Assembly: GCA_963169105.1 (NCBI GenBank)
Contig: OY720632.1
Location: 5,952,001-6,016,000 of the forward strand
DNA length: 64,000 nucleotides
Source: Ceriagrion tenellum
Taxonomy: Eukaryota; Arthropoda; Insecta; Odonata; Coenagrionidae
Direction: 5' to 3'
The position numbers and the translations under genes were made by a program. Positions 1 through 11,130 of the stretch are shown piece after piece (positions within the stretch are counted from its first letter, which is position 1; the number at the start of each line of letters is the position of its first letter). Under the pieces are notes generated by a model. The model saw nothing but the letters and a program-made list of their open reading frames with translations. It was not told where the DNA came from and did no database searches.

Positions 1-529
1 GTTTAGTTTTGCGGACGCTGTGCGCATAAGTTTGTTTCATCAAGTTTAAAAGCGCTGATTCGGTGCCTGCATTCCTCTCGCCCGACCAATAGCGGGTTAA
101 CCACAAGTAAACAAGCCGTCTACATAAAAGCTTCGAAGTACCGTGCAAGCTATTGCTAGAGTGTGTGGCACGGGGTGATTCCACTCCAGGTAATCAGCAC
201 TCATCCCGGTTCAAAGCAGAACCTCGGAGATTCCCTGTGGCCGCCAGGCGTAACCAAAAAGTCAGTCGGGAAAACAAAGCGCGGTCAGATCAGAAACTAA
301 TAGAGTGCTACGTAGACGAACATGCAGTAGGTAACTTCGTTAAGTCACAAATACTGGTAGGAAATGGAAAAGCTAAATGCTATTAATATCAAATACATTA
401 TTAATACTATTAGATTGTGAATGCTAACACTTACGAATTAATGAAGAAAAGAAAATAATTCCTGAAGATAATACATAATGCATTCTGATACAAAATTATA
501 TCTTTATCCGACGTTGACTTTTGGAATCA
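1..529. other. Non-coding, nothing recognised
   Basis: AT-rich DNA with only short chance reading frames. I see no repeat shared with the rest of the window, no tRNA boxes and no splice-bounded exon. Confidence 0.5.
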
Positions 530-718
530 ATGAACGGTAAACTCGTGAACTTCTACGATGAAACGGACCTCCAATTCTAATGCGGAGTCAACAAAGTGCG
601 TCCATTGTTTGAACGTTTTGACAGTAATCACCTTGGTTACGATGTGGTAACGATTGCGAACGCGATTGTGCTGCTGCAGTTGAAAAATCCGCTGATTAAA
701 GCGTTGCAAGAAAAATGA
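530..718 (+). pseudogene. Decayed coding fragment with one in-frame stop
   Basis: Reading from the ATG at 530 gives a 62-codon frame ending in TGA at 716-718, with a single TAA at codon 17. It begins MNGK, followed by YDE, DLQ and CGVN motifs, and continues into a hydrophobic stretch (ANAIVLLQL). The first ~30 codons resemble the minus-strand frame starting at 2735 (MNGK, YDE, DLQ, CGVN and VR in the same spacing). Two related copies in the same reading register suggest a once-coding sequence, either a duplicated exon or a transposon gene. I do not recognise the family. The stop codon and the lack of any neighbouring exon argue that it is dead. Confidence 0.35.
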
Positions 719-1343
719 CTACACTCATAGTAAAGTCGCTTTTATGCATGGAGTTAAATCCACGACTGTAGGCTTGCAAGTCACTTTTAATACTTCGATG
801 TGCAGGCACGGACTTCCATGCCAGGATTAGGAGTCGACAGTGATAGTTATCCACCGTGGTTCTATCTTGAAAGGAAAATAGGCTTCTATTTCGCCTGAAA
901 ATACTTATCGATTGGCGATAGTCAATATTACGATAAAATCACATCGTATCCGGTGAAATCTTGGCCATATGATTGCAAGAGGAGATTATAAACGTAAAAA
1001 AACGAATAAATTGGTAGTAGAAGGACACGTTGCTGCATATTTCAATATTAATTTGTACAGTGAAATGCTTTCAAGGCTAAAGCGAAAAGGTTTTATGGTT
1101 AAAAAAGGCAAAGGTTAGCTCTATGCTTGTTCTCGTTTCGAATTGTAACAATGAGAATAATAACCATTGTCAAACTTTATTCGATGTTATAATGCACAAT
1201 TATTGTAACCCATACGAATCATTAAGTTCACGAGTGCCTATCGGACTGGACCAGAGCGAAATACGTTGTTAAATGTTGTTGGCATTAGTTGCCAAATGTG
1301 GACGATTTTTGAGAGTAACATATTTCATATTTCACTTCCGTTG
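719..1343. other. Non-coding, nothing recognised
   Basis: AT-rich spacer. No long frame, inverted repeat or family match to other parts of the window. Confidence 0.5.
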
Positions 1344-1904
1344 TTAAGGTGGTTTGAGCGAAGTATCATTTTACCTATAAATCAATGAGTTTGGTCTTAT
1401 TTTAAGGAAACATAAATATCACCCTTCCATTGACATAAAAAATTCAACCCCTTACCACATTACTTTCCGAGATATTTGCCAAAAAATTCCAGCCCTTTTA
1501 TTCGGGAAATGGTATGTGTATGGACTACATAGAGGCCTTATATTAAAAATGAGGCATTTCCTACACTTAGATCCGGTCAAAAAAATCAACAGTGTGTAGT
1601 TTGTGTGTTTTTTCAACTATTTTTGAAAATTAATCCCATTGTCACCGCAGTAAATTCTTCGGAATCACAATAAACCTTCCATTTTGATGGATTTTTAAAC
1701 GTACCGCGTGAAATGAGTCAAGTTAAAGACTTATTTAGATATTTTCATTTGATTACTTAAAATTTCTGTCGTGTAAAACTATTTATTGCGCCATTAATAA
1801 TGCAATATTTAATTCGTGTACCTCACAGTTGGTGAAATTAAAACGTATGTATAGAATGTGGTCTCTATTATGATTAGGGAACTATCTCGCTCGCACTACC
1901 TTAA
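1344..1904. mobile_element. TTAA-flanked miniature inverted-repeat element, copy 1
   Basis: The left end is TTAA followed by GGTGGTTTGAGCGAAG. The right end read on the minus strand is GGTAGTGCGAGCGAGATAG, again next to TTAA (1901-1904). The ~555 bp between the ends has no open frame and aligns along its whole length with four other copies, at 10576, 26054, 50778 and 59254. This makes it a non-autonomous DNA transposon. TTAA duplication fits piggyBac or Kolobok. Because TTAA is palindromic, a TA duplication cannot be excluded. Both TTAA sites are intact here. Confidence 0.85.
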
Positions 1905-2644
1905 AGTCTTCGGGAAGAATCGCAAGTAATGTGTTAGAAGATCGACGCCTTACGAGTAGCAAAACGAATTGAAACACTGCTACTTTCAAAGAAGTCAACT
2001 TCAATGCGTAGCGCCGCCTTGAGATGTGGGTCGTAGTCGAACATTGTGAACAGACTCTTTTCCCCCTTCCTCGGTCCTGCTTCCCACCCCCCACCCTCTC
2101 CTATCCCTTCCATCCCCAACCCCAAATACATCCCTTGACACACACACACTCTCACTCCCGACTCAGCGTTGGATAGTACGTATATACAAAGAGTGCGAAA
2201 GGACACTGGGTAGCGGATGTTTGTGTGGGCGAAAAAGGGAACGCTAATGGATATGCGAGATTGCTGGAGGAGGCCCTTGAAACGAGAAAGCGGTATATAC
2301 CTCGCTCCCTTCTTTAATTTCTTTTTTTCCATCGTCCGCTTGGCTTGAATTACACCGCCATTATCCTCTTCTCGTCGGTTTTAGTGCGGAAAAATTCGCG
2401 GAAGGGTTTCTAAGGGTCCATCGGGTAGCGCAGGACGCCCACCAACCAGCGATCGTCCCGAAGCCTCGCCTGAGCGTATGATTCCAGGCGCCTTCCGTTG
2501 TGTGGCTACGTGCGTGTGGTCGTTTTAAGGTGCACCCTGGTGGAAAACGCGAGAACTTGAAGGGGGAGTGCGGGAACGGGCGTTTGAGAATGAGAGAACG
2601 AGTTGGAAACAAGCGAAGCGCGCATTTGTTTGCGCTCGCCTTAT
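1905..2644. other. Non-coding, with a pyrimidine-rich block
   Basis: Contains a C/T-rich block at about 2058-2155 ending in a short CA run. The surrounding DNA is CpG-containing but has no supported exon. Overlapping frames on both strands are low-complexity. Confidence 0.45.
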
Positions 2645-2735
2645 CCATTTCCAAAATGGCCCGCACATTGTTGACTCCGCATCGGCCGCATTGGAGGTCG
2701 TTTTCATCGTAAAGGTCCGTTTGTTTGCCATTCAT
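2645..2735 (-). pseudogene. Coding-like fragment related to 530-718
   Basis: Read from 2735 on the minus strand the frame starts MNGK and carries YDE, DLQ and CGVN followed by VR, matching the fragment at 530-618 in order and spacing. The DNA matches too, for example TACGATGAAA and TGCGGAGTCAACA. After about 91 nt the similarity ends, although the frame stays open to 2361 with a composition (R, P, S, T-rich) that looks like chance. Function is unknown. It could be one exon of a repeated family or a remnant of a mobile gene. Confidence 0.35.
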
Positions 2736-5700
2736 TGATTGTAGGAGTCAATCTAGGATTTTGAGCAAATTATGTCTAATTATAAATTAAATTTTTAACT
2801 TGAAGGGAATTCCAGAAGAGTGCTCAACTTTGTATGATCATACAGTAATGTAACCTGATATTAAAAAATGGGATGCAAGTTTTACCATTTCGTACGAATC
2901 CTCTCCAATTACGTCAAACAAGGCCCAAGCCATGCTATGAACAACTATGTGCTCAAGCACGAGTTAATTCATTTCTTAGAGGTTCGTGTCGCATCCCATC
3001 TCAGCGGTCAGTGTTCTATGTTCAGGTAGAGAGTTCATCTCCCACTCGTCCCCGACTCTGTTCATTCTACTCTTACTGCAAACACCTCTCAGTCTCCCTA
3101 TTTCCACTGCATTTACTCTATCGTATGCTTATCCTGTCATACATATGTTTTGCATCTGCATAAAAAATGTAGGGTGGAGAGCACTTGTGTACCCTGCGAT
3201 TTTGACTTTCCTTGAGAAACACTCTGTCCTGCATATCCTATTCATACCACCTATGACTTTCTTACCGGCATTTCCACGCTTTATAACACCTCCATCAATG
3301 TTTATCTGCATCTGTCGCACGCCTTCGGCCAAGATACTGAAAATCATCTCCTTTAATTATGGCTTCCTCGTTGACCGTCACTATGCAATAATTTTCCAAT
3401 TTTTCTCATCGAAAACCTCTTTGATGGATTTATCCTCTCATTCGTACTCCTTGTTGCATTGTGGACAGGGCCGCCGCTAGAGCTTGCGGGACCCCGGACA
3501 ACGTCTTGTGGAGATACGGACAACTGTGGTTTAGGGGAATTCATCACATCTCGAATCGTATCGATGCTCCATGGGCATTGATAATCTTATATGTATAACT
3601 TCCGTTTTTTCCCGAAGATATGGGTGTCGAAAGTTAACAATGAATTTGGAAACTTCGAAAATTGCCCAAATTTGGCCCATAATTGCCAAAATTGCGTCCG
3701 TACACCTCACTGTTATATTCCCTCTGACATTTGTGGACTTGATAAATCGAAATCGCATTAATTTGCATTGATATATCGTATCGTGTGTAAAAATGGTGCT
3801 AATAAATATCATTTTCTAATATTCGAGAAGCCATAAAGCTTAACTTTGCTTTATTAAGCGCTTAAATTATTTTGGTGTTTAAATAAATTATCATACGTGA
3901 ACCAATGAGTCGACCAACCGCTATCTATTTGTTATTTACTTTTTTAGCCTCTGTTTTCAGTCGTGTGGCCAATGATTAAGCTGATGCGATGCGATTGTAT
4001 TGCTGAATCGATAAGCTTCTTGGCGGCAAAGGAAATTCAGTCCCTTTTCCTTGCAAGTGCGAACCTCGGCCAATTACCATCATTATCGATCCCCAATACT
4101 GACGTAAAAGTCTGTGCGTACACATCAAAGTACCACGTATAAGTGACTTGCCAAGCTATTTTCATGAAAGTGACTTCCATTATCAAACCGGTTAATCGAT
4201 TTTTCTTTAGCAGAAGGTGCATTTACATCAAACACCCTAAAGTTTTCAGTGTAGATGAGGCATTCGCGGTGTTTTGCGATGAAATGGACATTCCTCCCGT
4301 GGCCGATCGGGAGAAAATCATGTCCGAATTGTGGAGTAAGAGTATCGGCAAAGAGCGGAGATGGCAAGCGATGAGCGAGACTTGACAGTTTGGGGGAAGG
4401 GGGCGAGTTAATTGGGGGGGGGACGAGTTAATTGGTGGAGGGGGCGAAGAGTGGGGGCGAGGAGGGGCAGGAACAGAGAGAGAGAGGTGCATTGGCTCGA
4501 GAGGGCTTGGACGCGTTGTAAAATGAGTTAAGAGACGCACTGCGGAGGACGACAATGCAATTAACCGCTTCAGCGACGGGGAAAATTTTTCCTCCTGCTC
4601 ACAAGTCTTTCTCTTCATCCTTGTAATTCTTTTAATTTTTTTCAAGGAGCAGTCGTAATTGCGCGGAATAATTAAGTCAAGGACGCTCGTACTCTAGCAA
4701 AATGATGTTAATAGATTGATAATGAACGAGGAATTCAATGAAGACTGGTGGAATGCTTCCGAAAAGCATGAAGAAAGATCGGATCCTCCCGGGTGTTAAA
4801 ATGTGATTCATCAGTCTCAGACCCGCGCCGTGCAGCCGACCTTCAGTGTCGCATGAAGAGTAACTCCAAAAATGAAAGAAAAAGGAATTTTCTCTCCTGC
4901 TGACTTATATCTTTTCCTGTGAAATAGATACCTGACGAATGGGAGTAAAGAAGTGCAATTGAATTTGTGCAGAGATCTATAATTTCCATCGGAAACTGTT
5001 CCTTTTTTTATAATATGAACCTCTCTCGCGTCCGCTTGCACCCGTGGAATATTCCACCGTCTGCTTCCGCAAAAAACGCTACCCTTGGATACTGTCGCAT
5101 TCCCACGTCACTCCTAATCTTATAAGTGAACTGCAATCCGGTTTTTCAATACGAAAATTTCAATTTGCCTCGTACCTAAGGGCGCTCTTGATTTAACAAT
5201 GTGAAATGCGTGTTTTTTCATATTTACCTTATTTGGGATGGTTGTCCATTTATTTATCGCATTCGAGCCTCTTCCTGTTTGACTCTGATTCAGGCGGTCC
5301 CACCGTGAAATTTCCCAAACGTCATTTTATTTATATTTCGACTGAAACTTGGAAAAATTTTATAATATCCAAAGTTACTAGCAAAATTTCACCTTTTCCC
5401 GTTTTTTTCTCGCAAATTGAATTTTAAATTAAATGGTTGTAAATGGGAAAATGTCACAAATTCGGTGAAACAAAAGAGTTTCCAGAATGAAAGTTATGCC
5501 ATTAGTCTAGAAATTGATATTTTCACTGCAGAGTGTTTGTAGCAATGGAAAACGCCTGAGAAATCGCGAGAATCCTGCAGTCGGCGTTTGCAGTTTAATG
5601 AAGTGTTCCTTTAAAATATATTCGTGAGATATCCGCATCTTATATTTGTATATTTAGTCAGCTTTGCTGTTGTCTAAAAATTCACACATTTCCTCGCCAT

Positions 5701-6000
5701 TTTGTAACTTTTGGCCTGAAACAAGTCCATTTCAAAAATTAAGGATATCTCAGTTGAGACCCGAGGTCCACAAACGAGGACCCAGTTTTATTCAGCTGTT
5801 TTAATCATGAAAATCATCTAAACTAAAAATTAGCTGTGGATATTTATCAACTAAACTTACATTTGCAAGTAAAAAAATCAGCAACAGTGAAACTAGAGTA
5901 CTTTGGTAAATAATTAACACTTACCACGATGATGTTCAGGAGTTGAAGCTATTTTCCACATTGACTGGGACACGACTGAGAAAACACGTTGTACTCAGGA
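2736..6000. other. Non-coding, nothing recognised apart from a G-rich tract
   Basis: No frame has a recognisable domain. At 4391-4490 there is a purine-rich, G-run-containing block in which GGGGGCGAGTTAATT is followed by a near copy. The remainder is AT-rich unique sequence. Confidence 0.45.
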
Positions 6001-8836
6001 CTTGGTAAGATAGATGGCGCTCTCACCTCTATTACATTGAAGAACAAGGTTGACCGAAGCGGAAGCCGTGTCGAAATTGGTCCTTTGTAACACAATGGTC
6101 GAGAAAAAAATAATGAAATGAGTGTGGACATGTGTGAAACATGTGTGGACCTACGGACTGAAGAGGTTATTTAAATCAAATAAAAATGATGGAGCATTTA
6201 TTTCACCCAAACGGTCGGGCTCTGACCTCATTTAAGGTAATTCTGTTCTAATAATGCAGTCTTAACCGTTGTCCCTTCGCCGTCATCCCAATAATAATAA
6301 TCCATTGTTCCATGACAATGTCTCAATGGCGAGCTATATTTTACTTGGTTGCCATTGAGAGAAAATCGGAAATGAAATTAAATTCCACTCAAATCAGAGA
6401 GTAGATTCTCAGGTTGGAGATTGATGACCCGCCGCGCTCCAATGAATGGTGAGTCTTTCCAACTCGAAAGGAGACGAGCGAGGATAAGGATTCGCTTCAG
6501 ACCCTTTTTGAGATCATATTTCCGGGTTGTGGAATTGAAGAATGGGTTTGTGGGAAGAGGTCGGGCTCTCAAAAGGGGGTGGGGGAGGGAGAATGCAGAA
6601 GGGGGGAGGGAGGGAGGGAAGGGGAAACTTGAGTCAAGTGCCGTTGCCAAGGGTTTGTTTACTGATGGCGCGCCTGAGTGAACAGAGACGAGTGGGTGGC
6701 GCCATGTTGCCCGTCGCCCTCCTGCAGCAAATACGTATTCGTTCCTTTTTAACCTACTCTGCCGACCATCCATTAATTTGCTACGGCAATCAATGTCTCT
6801 CTCTCTGATATTCTTGATGCTAAATCTGATATAGTGATCCGAATTTAAATATGCTCCCTCAGCTCTTATAATATTTAGGATTCTTCCATTAACTGCTCAG
6901 AATTTTTTAAAGAATATATCATTATTCGTTAATGACTCTTACCTCTGTTAGCTTGGCTTGGGTATGAATATTATCGTACCTGATAGAATACGCAAAATAT
7001 GAAGACAGATTATTTTCGGAATTAGAATTGACTTCTCGCATTTTGCTTGCATTACGCGACTGGTCAATGTGATTTCGCGTCATTTTCCAATGACGACAAT
7101 TAAGATATGATTTTATATTGTATTTTCCTTAGTTAAATGGATGAAGTTAAAAGATTTTATTTATTCAACGACTTCGTTACTTTATATTTAATTTTGGGAT
7201 CTCAAAATTCCACGGAGCTTCCCAAAATTAGATTACAAAAGTGCATCTAAATACTTGAAAAGTGAGTCTTTAGCAAATTATAAATATTTTTAAGTGATAT
7301 GGATGAAGAAAAGATGCTCAACTCTTCGCAAATATAACACTTTAAATTTTAAAGGAAAGTTGAAAAATTTTCCCTCCATGACGCTCAAATTCCCGGAAAT
7401 ATCACCTGAATCCTTCGAGTTTACCCATTGATGAGTTTTATGAAATAAAAAGCACAATAAACGTTTTTATATGGTAATGATTTATCAGGAGTGCAAATCT
7501 TATCGGCGTACTCTCTCGATGGAAGTCGCTGTTTCAATCAGAAATAAATCACATCCATTCCTTGGAGCACAGTATCCATTTCATTTCGTTGATGTTTCCG
7601 ACCCGATTAATTTAATGTACATTCATTCCCTCCCTAGCCGTATGCAAAATTCCAACTACTCTCGTATCATCATCCTTCTAGCTTCCCGTGAAAGAGAGCC
7701 GAACTGAAGGGAACAGATTGAAAAGAAGCGTCCTAGATGCAGCAGCCTACGGCGAGAAGTGCAGTGTCTACTTCCCCACATTCGACGCGATGCTCCCTTC
7801 TCGCCCGTTTGCCCTAGTGCGCGCCTTAAAGCTTCCACCTGATTGAAAACTACAGTAATGGCTTGATATCTGTGATTTTAACAATCATAGAAACTTGAAA
7901 TATAATCAACATTCACTGTGAGGTCCCATTAACCGTTCAGGATGGGTTAAAAAACTCAGCTACAATAGTAATATAGGTTTATATCGGAGAAATTATTGTG
8001 TTAATAACGTATGTGCTTAAGTTGCTACATTTAGTGAGGCATTCATTGTTGAATGGAAGAATAGTGAAGCTATTTAGACATTCGAATGCCTCGAGTTACT
8101 TGAAATATTTCTCTATTTAAGTGAGTTGCTATTGTTGACCCGGTTGTTATGCTTATATTTGCGCGCGGCGTGAAATGAAACGGTCCGAAACTGTGTGAAA
8201 TTCACTGTATGAAATGTGAAGCGATATCTCTTTCAGGCTACTTTCATTTGAATTAGACCTTTGAATGCGATATACCACATGAGCGTGGAATTAGTTGATT
8301 CGCGATTGTCTTAAAAAAATATTCATGGAACTAATAACCGGTTGGCTGGCAGTTGCCTTCAAAGGAACTTCGACTGCAGATGATATTTGCGATACCCAAT
8401 CAGGTTACTTTGGGCATCTTGAAAGATCATTAAATCGTTTCAGAAAGTTGTAATTAATTGAGCCACCTGTTCCATGATATTCTTTCTCTGTTGTTCTTCC
8501 ACTGCCGTCTGTAATCAACCTGATTCTCTTTGCCCAGCGCGTGGTAGTGAATATTCGTCAAGATTTACCAAATTAATAAAAATTAGTGGAAATTGTTACC
8601 TATCGTTAGAACTGCCAATAGTAAATGGAAAAATCATTATTATTTTTACATAATGAGCGAAATTTGTCAATGGAAACTATCTTTATTGGAGAGCATTTTG
8701 TTTTCTCATAAATATGTCTTGTCTTGACTATTGTTTTGGAATGACGCATTGAGCTTCCTTTTTTGTTCAAGAAATTCACGCAATGGCCGCAGTGCTCTTG
8801 ATACTCTAATCTTGTCACAATGCCATTAAAATTATT
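6001..8836. other. Non-coding, nothing recognised apart from a purine tract
   Basis: A G-rich purine block lies at about 6563-6630. The remaining DNA is AT-rich and shows no exon, repeat-family member or structured RNA I can support. A lone AGATGGCGCT at 6012-6021 resembles the core of the insect CTCF motif. Confidence 0.45.
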
Positions 8837-8846
8837 CGACAGTGGA

Positions 8847-9150
8847 GGATCGGGTTGGTGTGGTGGTTAGAGTACTCGCCTACCACACGGGCGGCCAAGG
8901 TTCAAATTCCTGCAGTGGCTGATGTTTATCAGAGGAAACCCGATCCCTACTTGAGTGTCTTGTGGAGGGCACTTCAAGTACAGTACTCCGCCTGACGGAT
9001 GAGACATTATACCGTGGTCCCTTTGGCGCCTTTCGTTAAGAGCAGGCTAATGCCGACGCCAGGTTTCTATCCACCCTTCCTCCCTTACCTATCCCCCGAT
9101 GGCGCAAATGACCTTAGCCGTGAGTCGCCTCCCCTAAAATCCAATCCAAT
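8847..9150 (+). mobile_element. tRNA-headed SINE, full-length copy
   Basis: The head carries an RNA polymerase III A-box-like stretch (TGGTGGTTAGAG, 8861-8872) and a B box (GGTTCAAATTCC, 8899-8910), the spacing of a tRNA-derived promoter. The body continues to a CCAATCCAAT tail. It is flanked by near-identical 10-bp repeats, CGACAGTGGA at 8837-8846 and CGACCGTGGA at 9151-9160, as expected from target-primed insertion. The body from the CCCGATCCC motif onward recurs at 38456-38693, where the tRNA head is missing. No protein is encoded. Confidence 0.85.
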
Positions 9151-9160
9151 CGACCGTGGA

Positions 9161-10575
9161 TTGTTGGAAATTAGACTAATTTCGGGTCAAGATTTTTGTG
9201 GTACTTCTTAGATGCTTGGAATCGAAAAATTACTACGTTGGATGCGCAGGATTTCGTTTTATTTTTGAAAACCCAGTTTCGCGAAAAAATCAAACGCTTA
9301 GGAAATCAGTGGTGTTTGTAGGTATTCTGGATTCATCACACGGCCTCGAACCCGAGACGATCAGTCAGCACATCAAAACTTGCATTATGATGCGGTGATC
9401 TACAGTGCCTATAGAAAACATTTTGATTTGAAATACTTGAATGTTATTAAATTGTACTCATTGCGAGAAGTCGTTAAATATGGGTATGATAGTGGATCGA
9501 TTCAATCGAAAGAGCGATATCCATCCGGCATGTCCCTTTTACAGCTGGTTTCTGACTTCTCAGGTGTCCATATTCCCTGGGCTTCGCAATTGTGTCCACC
9601 GAGGCGATGTCAAGGTCCATAAACCGTGATGAGGTCAACAACTGACGCTTTTGAGCCATTTCATTTTACTGTTATGACCGCGCTCTCCCCAAGCGTATCT
9701 CTGTACTTTTTTAAATAAACACTCGTTCGAAATAACTCAATCTACACCTGTTGAAAAGGCCAAAAGTTCGATGCCTTTCAGGGAAGCGGTAGACATCACG
9801 GATTTTATTCCCAGCGGCTTGACCCCGCGCCATCGAATTTTTACTTCGGAAATGGGAACTAGCGATTTCATATACTTAGGTATACATTCATTTCAAATAG
9901 ATAAAGCCATTTTAGGCTGGAAATACTTTATCTCCATGGGGTCGAGAATAAAACCTCGCAGTAAAATTCCACGCTCATTTAATTTGCACAATCCAATGTT
10001 ACAACCCTAGTTGTCGTTTGAATGATTCATTCCCCGTAATGCAATTACAACTTAAACGGCTCAAGGTACTTGGAGTGACTTTGGCTTGTGAAAAAATGAG
10101 CGTGAAAATTTGGATACGGGTTGCTTATTGTAATATCTAAATTGGAGTGACAAAAATTGCATCAGACCTATTTCATTTTTTTGGCAATTTTTAATACAAT
10201 GGTAACAGGTAGCCTTCTAACACGTGACGCATATTTGGTTAAAATGCGATTATATGTGAGCAGATTCTCCTCTAAACTTGGAGTAATACATTTCTTATCA
10301 TTTCATTCACTTGCTATCGATCATCAACGTGTCACGCCGAGTCCAGTATTCGGAAGCAGTATATTTCAATACATTTCCGTCTAAAATTAGATTAGTGCTC
10401 CAAATGATCTAGTTATGACTAGGTGTAATCGAGGAAAAATATTTAAAGCAAAAGGTTATATTACATCCGTTTCTGCCTGTATACAGTGTTTCACCGCCTA
10501 ATCAGATGCGCTCGAAAGAAATTTGCCCCAAGATTATTTTGTCGGCTTACTTAAATAAATTGTAAAATTGTGTAA
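9161..10575. other. Non-coding, nothing recognised
   Basis: Short frames only, none with a domain. A possible B-box-like stretch on the minus strand near 9340-9360 has no matching A box. Confidence 0.45.
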
Positions 10576-11130
10576 TTAAGGTAGTTAGAACGAAAAATCA
10601 TTTTACATAGGAATCAATGAATTTGGTTCATTTTAAAGCAAAATATATCACCCTTCTATTGTCACTAACAATGTAACCCCTTTTCGCGATATTTGCCAGA
10701 AAATATAAGCCCTTTTAAACGGGAAAAGGTACGTGTATGCACTCCAGAGAGACCTTATATTAAAAATGAGGCATTTCCTAAACTTAGATCTCGTCAAAAA
10801 AAAACAAGTGTGTAGTTTGTGTATTTCCTCAACTGTTTTTGAAAATTAATCGCATTATCACCGCAGTAAATTCTTCGGAATCACAATCAACCTTCCGTTT
10901 TGATGAAGTTTCAAACGTACCTACCGCGTGAAAAAAATGAGCCAAGTTAATGACTTATTTAGATATTTTCATTTGATTACTTACAATTTCTGTCTTGCAA
11001 AACTATATTATTGCACCATTAATAATGCAATATTTAATTCGTGTGTCTCACAGCTGGTGAAATTAAAACATTATAATTAGAATATGGTCTCTATTATGAT
11101 TAGGGAACTATCTGTCTCGCACTACCTTAA
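10576..11130. mobile_element. TTAA-flanked miniature element, copy 2
   Basis: Starts TTAA then GGTAGTTAGAACGAAA and ends with the complementary sequence ending ACTACC then TTAA (11127-11130). Along its length it is closest to copies 1 and 5, sharing CCGCAGTAAATTC and the following GGAATCACAA. Both flanking TTAA sites are intact. No open frame. Confidence 0.85.

Noticed and set aside
3490..3530. GGGCCGCCGCTAG as a transposon terminus
   Set aside because: It resembles ends of some DNA transposons, but I found no inverted partner or target duplication nearby.
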